A stretch of 64,000 nt of DNA, taken from Oligoflexia bacterium (GTDB lineage: Bacteria; Bdellovibrionota; Bdellovibrionia; JABDDW01). The notes below the pieces were generated by a model that did not search any database, had not been told where the DNA came from, and saw only the letters and a program-made list of their open reading frames with translations. The stretch spans positions 37,586 through 101,585 of the forward strand of contig JADLCR010000072.1 of NCBI GenBank assembly GCA_020847095.1, read 5' to 3'. A program made the translations under genes and the position numbers. Shown here piece by piece: positions 41,029 through 51,354 of the stretch; position 1 is the first letter of the stretch, and each line of letters starts with the position of its first letter.

Positions 41029-44000
41029 TGCTTCTCCCCTGTTTCTGTCGGCTTTCTTACGCCACCCATAGGCAGGTTTTCATTTCGCAATTGCTTCCAT
41101 GGAGCTCGGATTCCCATTTCCTCCGCTTGTGCAAGCCCTTTAAGTCCGTCTGGATCCTCGCTTCTTTTTTGGAGCTTTTCAATGGCTAGCAAATACGCAA
41201 AGTAGCCGTCGGTCTTGGCAAACTCAGCTACGGCTGGAAGTAGCGCACTCGTAGCTCCCGCATCTGATTGACTCAAAGCAAGCGCAAATCGGGCTCCGAC
41301 TATGGCTTTTGATTGAGAAAGCCCTCCTGATTCCTTTGCCAACAACTCCAGTGCGTCGCTTGGTTTGCCGAGGGCCTGCAGGGTAAATGCCGCAAAGGCC
41401 TTTGAGTCACCATCAAGCGCTTGCTGGTTTCTTAGTTCATCAAGATAAACCTTGGCTCGGTCCAATGAGTCTTGTTGCAAATCCAAATAACCGCGCCGTA
41501 ACTCGAGACGTTTTACTGACTCGCCAATTCTTAGCCCCTCGGTAAGCGCAAGACGGGCCAGATCCGGATTTTTGGTTTCGGCGTGAATCTTCGCCGTTAG
41601 TAAAAACGGCAACTCACCGCTCACTCCATCTTTGGCTGCGGACTTGAGCCAATTCAGTGCCTCACTGTCCTTACGCTCTTTGTAGTCGAGCCAGGCCAGC
41701 GCCACTCGCATGAGACCGGTTGATTCCGTTTTGATTTTATCCTTTAACTTTTCCCTGATGGCTTTCGGAGAGGCTTTCTCGGTTCCAAGAATTGTCAATG
41801 CCGCCAAGCACGACCCGTCGTCGGTTTCCTTGATGCATGTCTCTAATTGCTCTCTTGCAAGTGCTGATTGATTCATCGCCCAAGCGGCTTTTGCAGAGGC
41901 AAGATAGAGGTGAGGCTCTTTAACTTCCTTTAGGTCCTTCTTCGCTGTTGTTAATACTTCTTCCCACAATCCCTGATCATGGGAACTTCGAATAGCACCA
42001 GCATATTCAGGCCACGATATCACTAAGTCTTCAGGATCCACTTGAATGGGCTTAATCGAAGGCCACAGGAATTCCGCCCGAGCCCAAGGAAATTTTCCTT
42101 TATCAAATTGGAAGATAAGCTCCAGGTCCTTTCGGCCTTCGGGAGTCAGCAAGCTGCGTCGTTCGGCCCTAAAGTACTCACTCATTGTGTTGAGTCCTTT
42201 TTCACGCATGGCCACATCTTGCCCTTGCGTAGCTAGGATCAAGTATGTTCGCCCCGCCAATCGCAAAGTCTTAACTTGCCACTCTCGAACTTGAGTCTTT
42301 TGAAGCTCTGTAACCATCAGCTCAAATCGATCAAGAAGCGGCTTTTGAGGCGCATCTTTACTTGCAATAATCTTTTGAGCGACCGATTCAGTCATGAGAT
42401 AGCGACATCCTTCAAGAACATAATTGCGATACGCGGTGGCTGATTGTTTAAAGCGCTCAATAAATTTCCCAATTTTTTGACATTCGGCTGATGAAGTTTC
42501 AGGTTTATTCAAAACCTTAGCAAACTGTGCTCGAATGGTCAGATCAGGTCCAAATTTGCCCCCCGCAAGTCTATCCAGCTCGCCATTGGCCCTTTTGAGG
42601 TCGCCCGACTTGGAATAAACTGAAGCCACATCCAGATACAAATCCGGATCGCCCGTGCGTCTGGCGAATTCCGTTAACATCGCCCCACTTTTTTGCGGAA
42701 GATTTAATCCAGAATAAATTTGAAACGCCATTAACGAAGCCTGAGGACTGAGCTCGTGTGAAGGATAAGTTCTTACGAATGACTCAAAGCCTTTGGCGGC
42801 GGCCTCGAAATCCAAGAAGGTCAATTCGTTAGCCGATCGCAAGAATTCCGCACGGGCCCGATAAGCGGTGTTGCCGAAATTCGTTAACAATCGAGAGATG
42901 GTTCTTTGGCTTGCGGCAATTTGCCCAACCCGCCGGTAGTTGATGGCCGCTCTAAAGAGCGCCACATCGGCATCTTCCGCCTTGGGATGTGCCACAAAAA
43001 ACGCTTCGAAATTTTGGGCAGCATCGAGCCGGTCACCTTGGGTTTCACTTTCGGCAGCCATTGCTAGTTCCTTATTTGATCCGTTCATGAGATTAAGATG
43101 ATCATCGATCTCATCATCCGAAATCGACCCGATTGAACTGAGTAAGCGGCGGGATTCATCGAGTTTTTCCCAGTTGTTTTCTAGATTGTAGGTTGTGGAT
43201 ATCAAACGAAGGGCCTTAAACCCCACAAGAGAAGACTGTGGATCTTCTGATATGAGTTGCGAGGCCGCACGGGCCTTTTCAAACTGATTACGCCGAAAGA
43301 AAACTTCCGCTGCCCGATAAAGAACCTTTTGACGGCGAACCCCTCGCTCTTCCACATTGATGTAAATCTGAGCGGCCTGCAAAAATGCCGCTTCGCTTGG
43401 AGACAAGCTTTGCGCCGCCAATAACGAACCGTCTTTTTGCCGGGCTGGCTCAAGCGGTCGGTTGTCCTCTAATTGAAATGAACTGAGCTTTGACTCTGAT
43501 AGCAAGTATCCATAAGCGGCGTCTCTTCTATAATGATCATTGTAAACACCATCGATAATCTGTCTGTAAGCACTTGATGCTTGAGCGTATTGACCAGAAA
43601 AATAGAACAGCTCGGCAAGTTCAAAATGCGCCCGCGCAATCAACGGACTGAAGGGATACCGCGCCAGAAACGTTTTATAAAAGCCGATCGCTGCATTGTA
43701 GTCAATTTGCCGCTTGGTGCGACGCGCTTGGTCCGCATAAAACTCTGCGCTCAAGAGCAATTGCTCTTCGGTAATGTCTTGAGCCTCTACGACTGCGGTG
43801 ACGTCCTTGCGGTTTTTTTCCCAGTAGGGAGAATCTGGTGCGTAGCTCGCAATGAGCTTATTTCGAACTTCTTGGGCCTTGGCTTCTTGCCCTTCGTTTT
43901 CAAAACTCTCGATTATTTGACTGATGTACCTTGGCGCCTTAGAAAAGTGAGGCGTTTGTGAAATAAAACGCTGAAAAGTACTCCTATACCCAGCTTCGTC

Positions 44001-44999
44001 TTGATGCCGTCTGAAGAACTGGGCAAGTTGTTCTGTGATTTCAGACTCTGTGTCAAGGTCAACAATGAATTTCGCCCCTCTTGCGCGGAGCATTCCCAAA
44101 TACTCGAGGGCCTCTTGCTTTAGTGTGACTGTTTCGGGGTTAAGCTCATCAGTTTGCTCTTTGGTTTTTTTCAAAAGAGTTAAGAAAATTTGGGCTGATT
44201 CTTCGTTCTTGTTTAGGTTAAAGAGCACAGCACCCAATTTATAAATAGACTTAAGCTTAAATGACGATTCTGAATCAGCGAGAATCTTGTATTGTTGAAC
44301 TGACTTCGCATAATCACCCAAATCAAAATACAATTCAGCCAGTCTCCAACGCGCTTCAACGGTGTATTCTGAAAATGGATGAACCTTGATCATCCTTTCA
44401 TACACCTTCGCCGCCTTGTCATTCTTTCCTTCGTCAAAGAGGCAATAGCCCAGAAGATAGTGAGCACGATCGCTCAGCGGACTGTTGGGGTACTTACGAA
44501 TCAGTTCGGCGCTATAGTAAATGACCTTTTCAAACTTCGGATTTGGTAAGAGTGGTGGATCCTTTCTCTTCCCCTTTTGAAAAGCTGCCATATCCTTCTC
44601 GTATTGTTTCATTAGGTTGCTCTGATCAAATAAGGCGCGCTCATAGTGCAATTGCGCCATTCTCATCATGAGCGAATCATCAAGACTCTCAATTCCGTTA
44701 TAGGCTACGTATTCTTCGATCTGTTTTCGAACATCGTTGTTGCTAGATGACAGGACCTCTTCAATTTTGGTCAACCTTCGATCAAATCTCTCTTTGAGTA
44801 ATTTTTGTCTCCAAGCTCTAAGGCTTTCTATATTGTCAGAAATGGTTTCGACGTAATCTTGTGCCTCGTCCCGATATTCAGACTCTGCCCGTCGTAGCTC
44901 GGACTCGGCATTAAGTTGAACAACACCTTCAGATTGCGCACCAATCTTAGCTGAGGCAATCAGTGCAAAAATCAAGAATGTGAGGTTCAGCTTTTTCAC
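41025..44999 (-). CDS. Very large TPR-repeat periplasmic protein (1324 aa), GltD-like by context
   Basis: Repeated TPR/YbgF-like helices (e.g. ARAHFELAELFYFSGQYAQASSAYRQII). Confidence 0.75.
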   Translation of the reverse strand: MKKLNLTFLIFALIASAKIGAQSEGVVQLNAESELRRAESEYRDEAQDYVETISDNIESLRAWRQKLLKERFDRRLTKIEEVLSSSNNDVRKQIEEYVAYNGIESLDDSLMMRMAQLHYERALFDQSNLMKQYEKDMAAFQKGKRKDPPLLPNPKFEKVIYYSAELIRKYPNSPLSDRAHYLLGYCLFDEGKNDKAAKVYERMIKVHPFSEYTVEARWRLAELYFDLGDYAKSVQQYKILADSESSFKLKSIYKLGAVLFNLNKNEESAQIFLTLLKKTKEQTDELNPETVTLKQEALEYLGMLRARGAKFIVDLDTESEITEQLAQFFRRHQDEAGYRSTFQRFISQTPHFSKAPRYISQIIESFENEGQEAKAQEVRNKLIASYAPDSPYWEKNRKDVTAVVEAQDITEEQLLLSAEFYADQARRTKRQIDYNAAIGFYKTFLARYPFSPLIARAHFELAELFYFSGQYAQASSAYRQIIDGVYNDHYRRDAAYGYLLSESKLSSFQLEDNRPLEPARQKDGSLLAAQSLSPSEAAFLQAAQIYINVEERGVRRQKVLYRAAEVFFRRNQFEKARAASQLISEDPQSSLVGFKALRLISTTYNLENNWEKLDESRRLLSSIGSISDDEIDDHLNLMNGSNKELAMAAESETQGDRLDAAQNFEAFFVAHPKAEDADVALFRAAINYRRVGQIAASQRTISRLLTNFGNTAYRARAEFLRSANELTFLDFEAAAKGFESFVRTYPSHELSPQASLMAFQIYSGLNLPQKSGAMLTEFARRTGDPDLYLDVASVYSKSGDLKRANGELDRLAGGKFGPDLTIRAQFAKVLNKPETSSAECQKIGKFIERFKQSATAYRNYVLEGCRYLMTESVAQKIIASKDAPQKPLLDRFELMVTELQKTQVREWQVKTLRLAGRTYLILATQGQDVAMREKGLNTMSEYFRAERRSLLTPEGRKDLELIFQFDKGKFPWARAEFLWPSIKPIQVDPEDLVISWPEYAGAIRSSHDQGLWEEVLTTAKKDLKEVKEPHLYLASAKAAWAMNQSALAREQLETCIKETDDGSCLAALTILGTEKASPKAIREKLKDKIKTESTGLMRVALAWLDYKERKDSEALNWLKSAAKDGVSGELPFLLTAKIHAETKNPDLARLALTEGLRIGESVKRLELRRGYLDLQQDSLDRAKVYLDELRNQQALDGDSKAFAAFTLQALGKPSDALELLAKESGGLSQSKAIVGARFALALSQSDAGATSALLPAVAEFAKTDGYFAYLLAIEKLQKRSEDPDGLKGLAQAEEMGIRAPWKQLRNENLPMGGVRKPTETGEKQ

Positions 45000-46325
45000 T
45001 TATAATCCCAAGAAATCGTCAAACTCTCTTATTGTTGCGCCATAATTATCTACAACTTCATCGACACTTCGGGCTCCTTGAGAACGCCCTAGCCAAATAA
45101 CTTCTAGGCGCCCTACATCTGTTTTTAGCTGTAGTGCCTTGAAAGACTTCGCCACTTTGATCAAAGTCTTATTGATCGACTTCATGAATAATTCCCAAGA
45201 CTCAGATTGAAGTTTGACGATTCCCTGATGGTGCTTAACACCTTCAACACCTGCGGCCTGAATTTCTGACGCTCGGGCGATTTCTTTCATCAAGGACATT
45301 TGCAGAATTAAATCTCTTCTGGCCTTTTCTGCTTCATCGTGGCCATACCAATCAGAGATCAACTCAAGGACGCCCGCCATTGATTTTTCAACCTGGTTCA
45401 TGTCTCCCCAAACTTTAGACTCTTGGCGAACCTTTCCGATGACAGCAACGGCATCCACATTTTTTTCTTGGTCTTTCTGAAATCTCGAGAAATCCGATTT
45501 TAATTCCAGAAAATCCTGTACTGCGGCCTCCGTGCGCCCCTCCACCAAACTGATATAGGCTTTTAAGTAACGGCTTTGAAAAAACTGAAGTGTGCTGATC
45601 TTCAGACTAGTACTTTCTCGTCCCTTTGTTTGATAGCCGCCAATGACAACATCGAGAAAGACCCTTGCCGACTCATACTTGCGCTGTTTGTAAAAGAGCC
45701 ATGCGGTTTCCATTACGGTCTCGCCATAGAGGCCTGATTCCACCGGAATGTTTTGAAATTCTTGAACAGCCAACTCCCATCGCGATTGCTGGGTCAGCGC
45801 GCGACCCCGGGTGAGGTAGTAATGGGGAAGAAGGTCGAATTTTTTGAATTGGGGAATATCTTTCTTTTGCAAAAGTGCGAGCGCCTGGTCAGGAGCGTTT
45901 TCCAACATAAAAACGGAAGCTTTAAGTATATATCCAGGCCATGCAAATCCTGAGTTTGGATCGATTTTATTCAAGAACAGTTTGGCGTAACCTGGATTTC
46001 GATGTCTCAAATAGTGGTGACCGCAAAGGTAAGCAACTTTGCTTTTTCCCTTCTGGCTTACCTCTCTCAAAATTCTTTCGCATTCATCGCGGACTTCTTC
46101 AGCACCCATGAGAACAAAAACAGAATTCAAGTAAGGTTCGGTGCCCAGAGAAAGAAATTCTTTTGGCTTCTCTTTTTCTAAAACAGAAAGCGTTCGATAC
46201 GCGCGATAGTAATCGCCGCCAAATAAGGCCGCTTCTGCGTTATTGATGTAGTCCTTAACCGTTGCCGCCCGCCCCAAACTGGGCAAAGCAATCCCGATTA
46301 AAACGGATAGAAATAGCCGATACAC
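45000..46325 (-). CDS. TPR-repeat secreted protein, GltE/AglT-like by context
   Basis: Signal peptide and TPR helices; directly abuts the 1324-aa TPR gene. Confidence 0.65.
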   Translation of the reverse strand: MYRLFLSVLIGIALPSLGRAATVKDYINNAEAALFGGDYYRAYRTLSVLEKEKPKEFLSLGTEPYLNSVFVLMGAEEVRDECERILREVSQKGKSKVAYLCGHHYLRHRNPGYAKLFLNKIDPNSGFAWPGYILKASVFMLENAPDQALALLQKKDIPQFKKFDLLPHYYLTRGRALTQQSRWELAVQEFQNIPVESGLYGETVMETAWLFYKQRKYESARVFLDVVIGGYQTKGRESTSLKISTLQFFQSRYLKAYISLVEGRTEAAVQDFLELKSDFSRFQKDQEKNVDAVAVIGKVRQESKVWGDMNQVEKSMAGVLELISDWYGHDEAEKARRDLILQMSLMKEIARASEIQAAGVEGVKHHQGIVKLQSESWELFMKSINKTLIKVAKSFKALQLKTDVGRLEVIWLGRSQGARSVDEVVDNYGATIREFDDFLGL

Positions 46326-46366
46326 TCAACCTCCATGTCGAGTGAAATACACAACTCCATTTCCTA

Positions 46367-47047
46367 TTATTGTAGGTCTTTTGAGGACTTAGCGCTATAA
46401 ATTTTGAATTTCAAATCCGGGCGATCTTTGAAGTCGGTCAATGCCCAACCCTTTTCAAATCCAACAACTTGAATGTCTGCAGCCTGACCTTTGTCTACCT
46501 TAAAAGTCTTCTTCCCCGACGTTGGAATTTTGTATTCGTTGATATAACTAAATACACCCGCATCATTGCCTTGATACACGACTTCTACCGACAGTTCATG
46601 GGTTCCGGGTACAAGCGGACCTTTAAAAACATTGGTCTCTCGACCAAGGACCTTTTTTCCAAGATTGTCTTCGAGCGAATATACAAACACTCTTTCGTTA
46701 TCGATCAAATAGACTAAGGTAAAGATTTTGTAGCGGCTGCTCATCTCGTTGATGTGCTTGATTGTGACCACAGGATACGAAGACTCGACCGCTTCGGTCT
46801 TCATGAGCTGACGAAATAATAAGTTATGAGTTTTCTTGTCGAGAACCCGCTCCTTTAAAGTATCGATGTCATCTCTTACTACTTCATTCGGAATGGGAGT
46901 TGGTGCCTTGACCGCTTGTGATTTAGTCGCGAGGGGCTTTGCGGTAGGTGCTGCGGCAGGTGACGGACTTGCACTAACATCGGCGGCAATGGCAGAGGCA
47001 TTGATGAGCAATGAAATCGCAATGAAACAGCCAATTCGGCTGATCAT
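46367..47047 (-). CDS. Secreted Pro/Ala-rich protein with beta-rich domain, GltF-like by context
   Basis: Signal peptide, PSPAAAPTAKPLATK linker, ORF conserved-looking; 4-bp overlap with upstream gene. Confidence 0.6.
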   Translation of the reverse strand: MISRIGCFIAISLLINASAIAADVSASPSPAAAPTAKPLATKSQAVKAPTPIPNEVVRDDIDTLKERVLDKKTHNLLFRQLMKTEAVESSYPVVTIKHINEMSSRYKIFTLVYLIDNERVFVYSLEDNLGKKVLGRETNVFKGPLVPGTHELSVEVVYQGNDAGVFSYINEYKIPTSGKKTFKVDKGQAADIQVVGFEKGWALTDFKDRPDLKFKIYSAKSSKDLQ

Positions 47048-48783
47048 GCCGCTCTCCCTTTTGGCTTCACAAATCTTTGGCTTTTCTTTTTCCCGGCTTT
47101 AATATTCTGCGCTTCGCGAGTTTTTCCGGGCATGGGGATCACTAGCTTTTGCCCCGGACGCAAGCGCCTCACGCTCTTAGAAGACAAATTATTGGCATCC
47201 ATAATGTCTGCGATTTTTACGCCCCATTCATTTGCGATAAGCCCCAGATTTTCTCCACGACGAATCACATGAACACCCTCTTCTTGAATGACTTCTTTAG
47301 GCTGAATAGAAGCCAGTACGGGAAATGCCGTCAAGAATCGGTCGCGTGTTCCCTTGGGCACCCGAAGAGTTTCGCCCGCAGGAATTCCAATTCTTCCCTG
47401 AACAATTCTTCTTGATAAATATGGATTATATAGCCGAGCCAAATCTTCACCGGGAATTTTCTCTGATTTGAAAAATTCAGCCAGACCCGAAAATGAAATG
47501 GGCTTAGGTATTTCTACGTTTTCATATTCAATGGGAGCCGCAATTCGAAGATTATGGCCAAAGTATTTATCCGCTTCTGCTTCGACATTTAGGGCCGCCA
47601 AAAATTGTGCATAATAGTTTCTTCCGTCATGGCGAAAGCGGCGGGCTTTACCTCTGTTGACAATATCCGAAATTTCTTTGGTTCGGCCCAGCTGCTTACT
47701 GAGATAAAGAACCGTTCCAGGGCCTTGATTGTAAGAAGTCAGCGCAAATGGCCAATTTCCAATACCAGGAATCTCATATAAAAACTTTAAATAAACGGCC
47801 GCAGCGTGAGTAGAAGGCTCAGGATCATTTCGCCGCTCAATCGCAGGGGATCCCTTCATTTTATAGAATTCCCACTTCTCACCCATCTTGTGCTTCATGT
47901 GAGTCCAAGTTGACGGAATGAACTGCCACTGCCCGGCAGCGCGACTTCGAGAGTAAGCAAATGGATTAAACATACTTTCGACAAACGGTAACCGTGTCAG
48001 TTCTTTTGGAAGACCATAAGAAGCAAAAATTTCTTCCATTTGCCGAATATAACGACCCGAATTGTAGAGCCCTTTGTAAAAAATCTCGCGCTGGCCCGCA
48101 TGCATGATCACCCGACTGCGCTTTGCTGCTTCTTTGAATTTATTGGGTTCGTTGTGGTTAGCAAATTTTTGATAATACTCCAGCGTTTCGCCCTCAAATT
48201 TGTCCGCTGTCTTTAAGTTCTTTGAGATAAAAGCCAAGATTTTGAGGATGCGTTCTTTTTCTTTTCGAATGCGTGCTTGCATTTCTTTAATATCGGCTGC
48301 GTCCGTCATATCCAAAACGCTGTAAACAATACTCCAATTCTTAGCGTCGTGAAAAACGGCGTGGCGGGAAGAGTACTTTCCGTAAAGATCAATCCATAAG
48401 CGAACCCGATGCTCCAAGTCCTTTGGCATTTTAAAAGCGTCCGGTGACCAACCCAATGCATTTTCCTGGTCTGAATAATCTGGTTTCTTCCAGGCAATCG
48501 TTCCTTCTGCCGGTAGGTCTTCAATTACAATCTTGTTTTCTTCGATGATATTGATTTGATCTTCCTCGTCAGCCGTTTGCTCGACCGCTTGCTGCCGATC
48601 ATCGTCGGATTCGGGAACTACTGGATTTTCTGGTAAAGTTGGAGGTGGCGTTCCTTCGACTACAGAAGTATCCATGGCTGGTGGAGCAGCGTGGGGCGCT
48701 TGTTTATCGTTGTGTGACGGCCAGGCCCACGCTTGGTCAGCCAGCAATGCAAAACATAGTACGGCCTTTAAGAGTTTTTTCAT
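47044..48783 (-). CDS. MltD-like lytic transglycosylase with LysM
   Basis: LPFVESMFNPFAYSRSRAAGQWQFIPSTW catalytic Glu region; C-terminal LysM HVIRRGENLGLIANEWGV. Confidence 0.9.
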   Translation of the reverse strand: MKKLLKAVLCFALLADQAWAWPSHNDKQAPHAAPPAMDTSVVEGTPPPTLPENPVVPESDDDRQQAVEQTADEEDQINIIEENKIVIEDLPAEGTIAWKKPDYSDQENALGWSPDAFKMPKDLEHRVRLWIDLYGKYSSRHAVFHDAKNWSIVYSVLDMTDAADIKEMQARIRKEKERILKILAFISKNLKTADKFEGETLEYYQKFANHNEPNKFKEAAKRSRVIMHAGQREIFYKGLYNSGRYIRQMEEIFASYGLPKELTRLPFVESMFNPFAYSRSRAAGQWQFIPSTWTHMKHKMGEKWEFYKMKGSPAIERRNDPEPSTHAAAVYLKFLYEIPGIGNWPFALTSYNQGPGTVLYLSKQLGRTKEISDIVNRGKARRFRHDGRNYYAQFLAALNVEAEADKYFGHNLRIAAPIEYENVEIPKPISFSGLAEFFKSEKIPGEDLARLYNPYLSRRIVQGRIGIPAGETLRVPKGTRDRFLTAFPVLASIQPKEVIQEEGVHVIRRGENLGLIANEWGVKIADIMDANNLSSKSVRRLRPGQKLVIPMPGKTREAQNIKAGKKKSQRFVKPKGRAA

Positions 48784-50183
48784 TTAATCAATATCTCTGT
48801 TAATTTGTCGAAGAACGCACGCACTTTCGCGCCGTCCGCCCCTCCATTATACATGAAAGCAAAAGCAAAAACTCCGCCTTTTGGCCTCCCCGCAAAGCCA
48901 GACAAACTACTCACACCTGTTAAAAGTCCGGTTTTAGCGCGAACCCAGCCTTTGGTCTCTCCGTTCATCCGTTTTTCCAAAGTTCCATCGGTGCCAGAGA
49001 TCGGCAAGCTCTGCAAAAATTCTGGGTAAATTCTAAAATCATTTTCTACCCAATTAAGTAACTTAATAAAATGGCGAGGAGCAAAACTGTTGTCGCGAGA
49101 AAAACCTGAAACATTTGCTAAAACGTATTCGCCCTTTTTAAAATCCAGTTCATCTTGAAGAAAATCCTGTACAATTCTTAGGCCCATGGCCATGGTGCCT
49201 TGCTTGCCGGTTTTCGTGGCAGCCAAGCCTTTGGCAAGCATTTCTCCGACGAAATTGTTTGAAAACTTATTCATGTCCGAAACAAGTTTGCTCATAGGTA
49301 AACTTGGATTGGTTGAGCCCACATCTTTAAACGCCTCGCAGGTTGATCGCCTCACCTGCCCTGAAACGGTAATCCCCCGCTGTCTTAAAAATGAAACTAA
49401 ATTGTGTCCCGCATAGAGAGCGGGATCTGAAATGTTTTTATAAAAATGCTTCTCAGATTCGTTGGCCCCGATTGTTCCATCGACAACTATTCGGTCCTGG
49501 CTTTTTCCTGCCACTCGACTGACTTGAAGATTTGTGCTGCGCCCAGTTTTCGCATTGTTGACGAGCTGGACATAGCCATTTTCTGGATCGACCCATGCTC
49601 TTGCCTGCCCGTCGCCGGAATGAGACGGCCGCACATAGACGGTGGTTGAATTCCAATTGAACGAAAGTGCACCCACCGGAGCATCGTAGGCGCGATCATT
49701 TCGACCGGGTTCGCGCCCTTCATCAATTCGATCTTGGTCAAAAAATGAATCGTCAACCAACAAGTCGCCTTCAACCGAGGTGATATCCGTTCGTAAAAAA
49801 TCGTTAACTAACATCCACATGCGCTCAGACACAAATGCGGGATCACCGCCGCCCTTAAGGCATAGGCTTCCCTTGAGTACTTTTCCTATACGCTCGTTGG
49901 CTTTGTATACGATTTGCGTTTGAAACTCGAAACCCGGTTTTAGTTCGTGCAGCACCGCCGCCGCCGTAAACAACTTGGTGATACTGGCCGGGATGAATCG
50001 TTTGTCGGGATTAAGAACGTAAACTTCTTTATCGTCAGGACCTAAGACTACAATGCCCAAATCGGTCTCTTTTAGACCGGAGCGGGCTACGGCTTTGGCG
50101 ATTTTTGATGACTGGTCCTCGGCGGCGAAGACCATTGGTCCAGATATCAAGATCAAGGCGGCGATTGAGAATAAGTTTGTCAT
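48780..50183 (-). CDS. dacB: D-alanyl-D-alanine carboxypeptidase/endopeptidase (PBP4/DacB family)
   Basis: PASITKLFTAAA (SxxK), SNNFVGEM (SxN), RAKTGLLTGVSSLSG (KTG). Confidence 0.9.
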   Translation of the reverse strand: MTNLFSIAALILISGPMVFAAEDQSSKIAKAVARSGLKETDLGIVVLGPDDKEVYVLNPDKRFIPASITKLFTAAAVLHELKPGFEFQTQIVYKANERIGKVLKGSLCLKGGGDPAFVSERMWMLVNDFLRTDITSVEGDLLVDDSFFDQDRIDEGREPGRNDRAYDAPVGALSFNWNSTTVYVRPSHSGDGQARAWVDPENGYVQLVNNAKTGRSTNLQVSRVAGKSQDRIVVDGTIGANESEKHFYKNISDPALYAGHNLVSFLRQRGITVSGQVRRSTCEAFKDVGSTNPSLPMSKLVSDMNKFSNNFVGEMLAKGLAATKTGKQGTMAMGLRIVQDFLQDELDFKKGEYVLANVSGFSRDNSFAPRHFIKLLNWVENDFRIYPEFLQSLPISGTDGTLEKRMNGETKGWVRAKTGLLTGVSSLSGFAGRPKGGVFAFAFMYNGGADGAKVRAFFDKLTEILIK

Positions 50184-50209
50184 TTTCATATCCTTCAATG
50201 TTTACGATA

Positions 50210-50238
50210 TTCAAAAGGACGTCAATCTTGTTTAGAAT
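50210..50238 (+). promoter_or_regulatory. Candidate promoter TTCAAA-N17-TAGAAT
   Basis: -10 at 50233-50238, 6 nt before the ATG at 50245. Confidence 0.45.
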
Positions 50239-50244
50239 GAAACG

Positions 50245-51342
50245 ATGACCCGTGCCACGTTGCTTCTATGTTTATTCCTCTTGAGTCCTTCATTTTCCTA
50301 TGGACAGCAGGAATTGCAAGACACTCTCATTCTCATTCCTTCACTTGGTTACAGTGATGACTTGGGCGTAGGTTTAGGTGCCAATGGGCTATGGGCAGGA
50401 GTTTTGGGCAGCTCATTTACGGGACAGGGTGATTTTCAGTACGCCAATACCGCCGGCCAGTCCCTTGTTAATGTCAATGTCTTCACGAAACGACTTTTAG
50501 ACGTTTTATATTTTGAGTTAGGGGTGGGTTACCAAAAAAGCAGGAACGCCAGATTTTACGGCATTGGAAACGAATCCAACTTCAATGACCCATCTTATTA
50601 TGCTTTTGAAGACAGCAATTATTACGGAAGAATAGGATTTGGCCTGTTTGATTTGGTCACATTAGGGGTCGGTTATTCGCGACGCCAAATCGGACTCACG
50701 CGCAGCCAACGGCCCGATGACCCGCAGTTTTTTGACCGCTTTTTAGATCATCCAAGGCCCTCTGGGCTTAACACAACGTACCTCGAATTTTTCATGATGA
50801 TCGATACTCGAAATAATATTTACCTTCCAACCGATGGGTTTTATCTTTTTTCTTCAGTCAATCAAACTCAATCCCGAACAGGCGAAGATTTTGGTCAGCA
50901 ACGTATTTTGGCCGACGCCCGATATTACCTTCCTTTCTGGAGCGGAGACATGATCTTAGCTTCGCGGCTGCGGTACGAGCGCGAATGGGGAGAGAATGTT
51001 CCATTTTATGCGCAAACACGGATTGGAGGCCAAGACACCTTCCGAGCCTGGCGCACAAACCGATACGTCGATGCAGGCTCTACTGTTCTCAATGTTGAAG
51101 CGCGGTTTAAGGGTTTTGCCGTCGGAAGTGCCATCACTCGCATCGAACCTAGCATTGGCCTCGACTTTGGACGCGTCTTCGACACTCGTACATTTCCACC
51201 AATTCCTCCGTTTGAAAATTACCGAAGAGGCTGGTCCCTGGGCCTGACGGCGGTCACCGCATCGAATATACCCGTCCGTTTCGACTATGCATGGGCCGAC
51301 GAAGGCGCCCTGTTTTACCTTCATCTCCTTCAGCCATTTTGA
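50245..51342 (+). CDS. BamA/Omp85-like surface-antigen outer-membrane protein without visible POTRA domains
   Basis: Signal peptide; GGQDTFRAWRTNRY and YYLPFW strands similar to bacterial surface antigen barrels; terminal aromatic residue. Confidence 0.7.
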   Translation: MTRATLLLCLFLLSPSFSYGQQELQDTLILIPSLGYSDDLGVGLGANGLWAGVLGSSFTGQGDFQYANTAGQSLVNVNVFTKRLLDVLYFELGVGYQKSRNARFYGIGNESNFNDPSYYAFEDSNYYGRIGFGLFDLVTLGVGYSRRQIGLTRSQRPDDPQFFDRFLDHPRPSGLNTTYLEFFMMIDTRNNIYLPTDGFYLFSSVNQTQSRTGEDFGQQRILADARYYLPFWSGDMILASRLRYEREWGENVPFYAQTRIGGQDTFRAWRTNRYVDAGSTVLNVEARFKGFAVGSAITRIEPSIGLDFGRVFDTRTFPPIPPFENYRRGWSLGLTAVTASNIPVRFDYAWADEGALFYLHLLQPF

Positions 51343-51354
51343 TAAACTGATTCA

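Noticed and set aside
46367-47047. Dihydrolipoamide acetyltransferase identity for the 226-aa Pro/Ala-rich protein
   Set aside because: Pro/Ala linker can mimic lipoyl-linker regions, but there is a signal peptide and no lipoyl or catalytic motif.
51320-51354. Possible leaderless promoter TTCATC-N17-TAAACT before lspA
   Set aside because: -35 matches only 3/6 and lspA may be co-transcribed with the upstream gene; too weak to claim.
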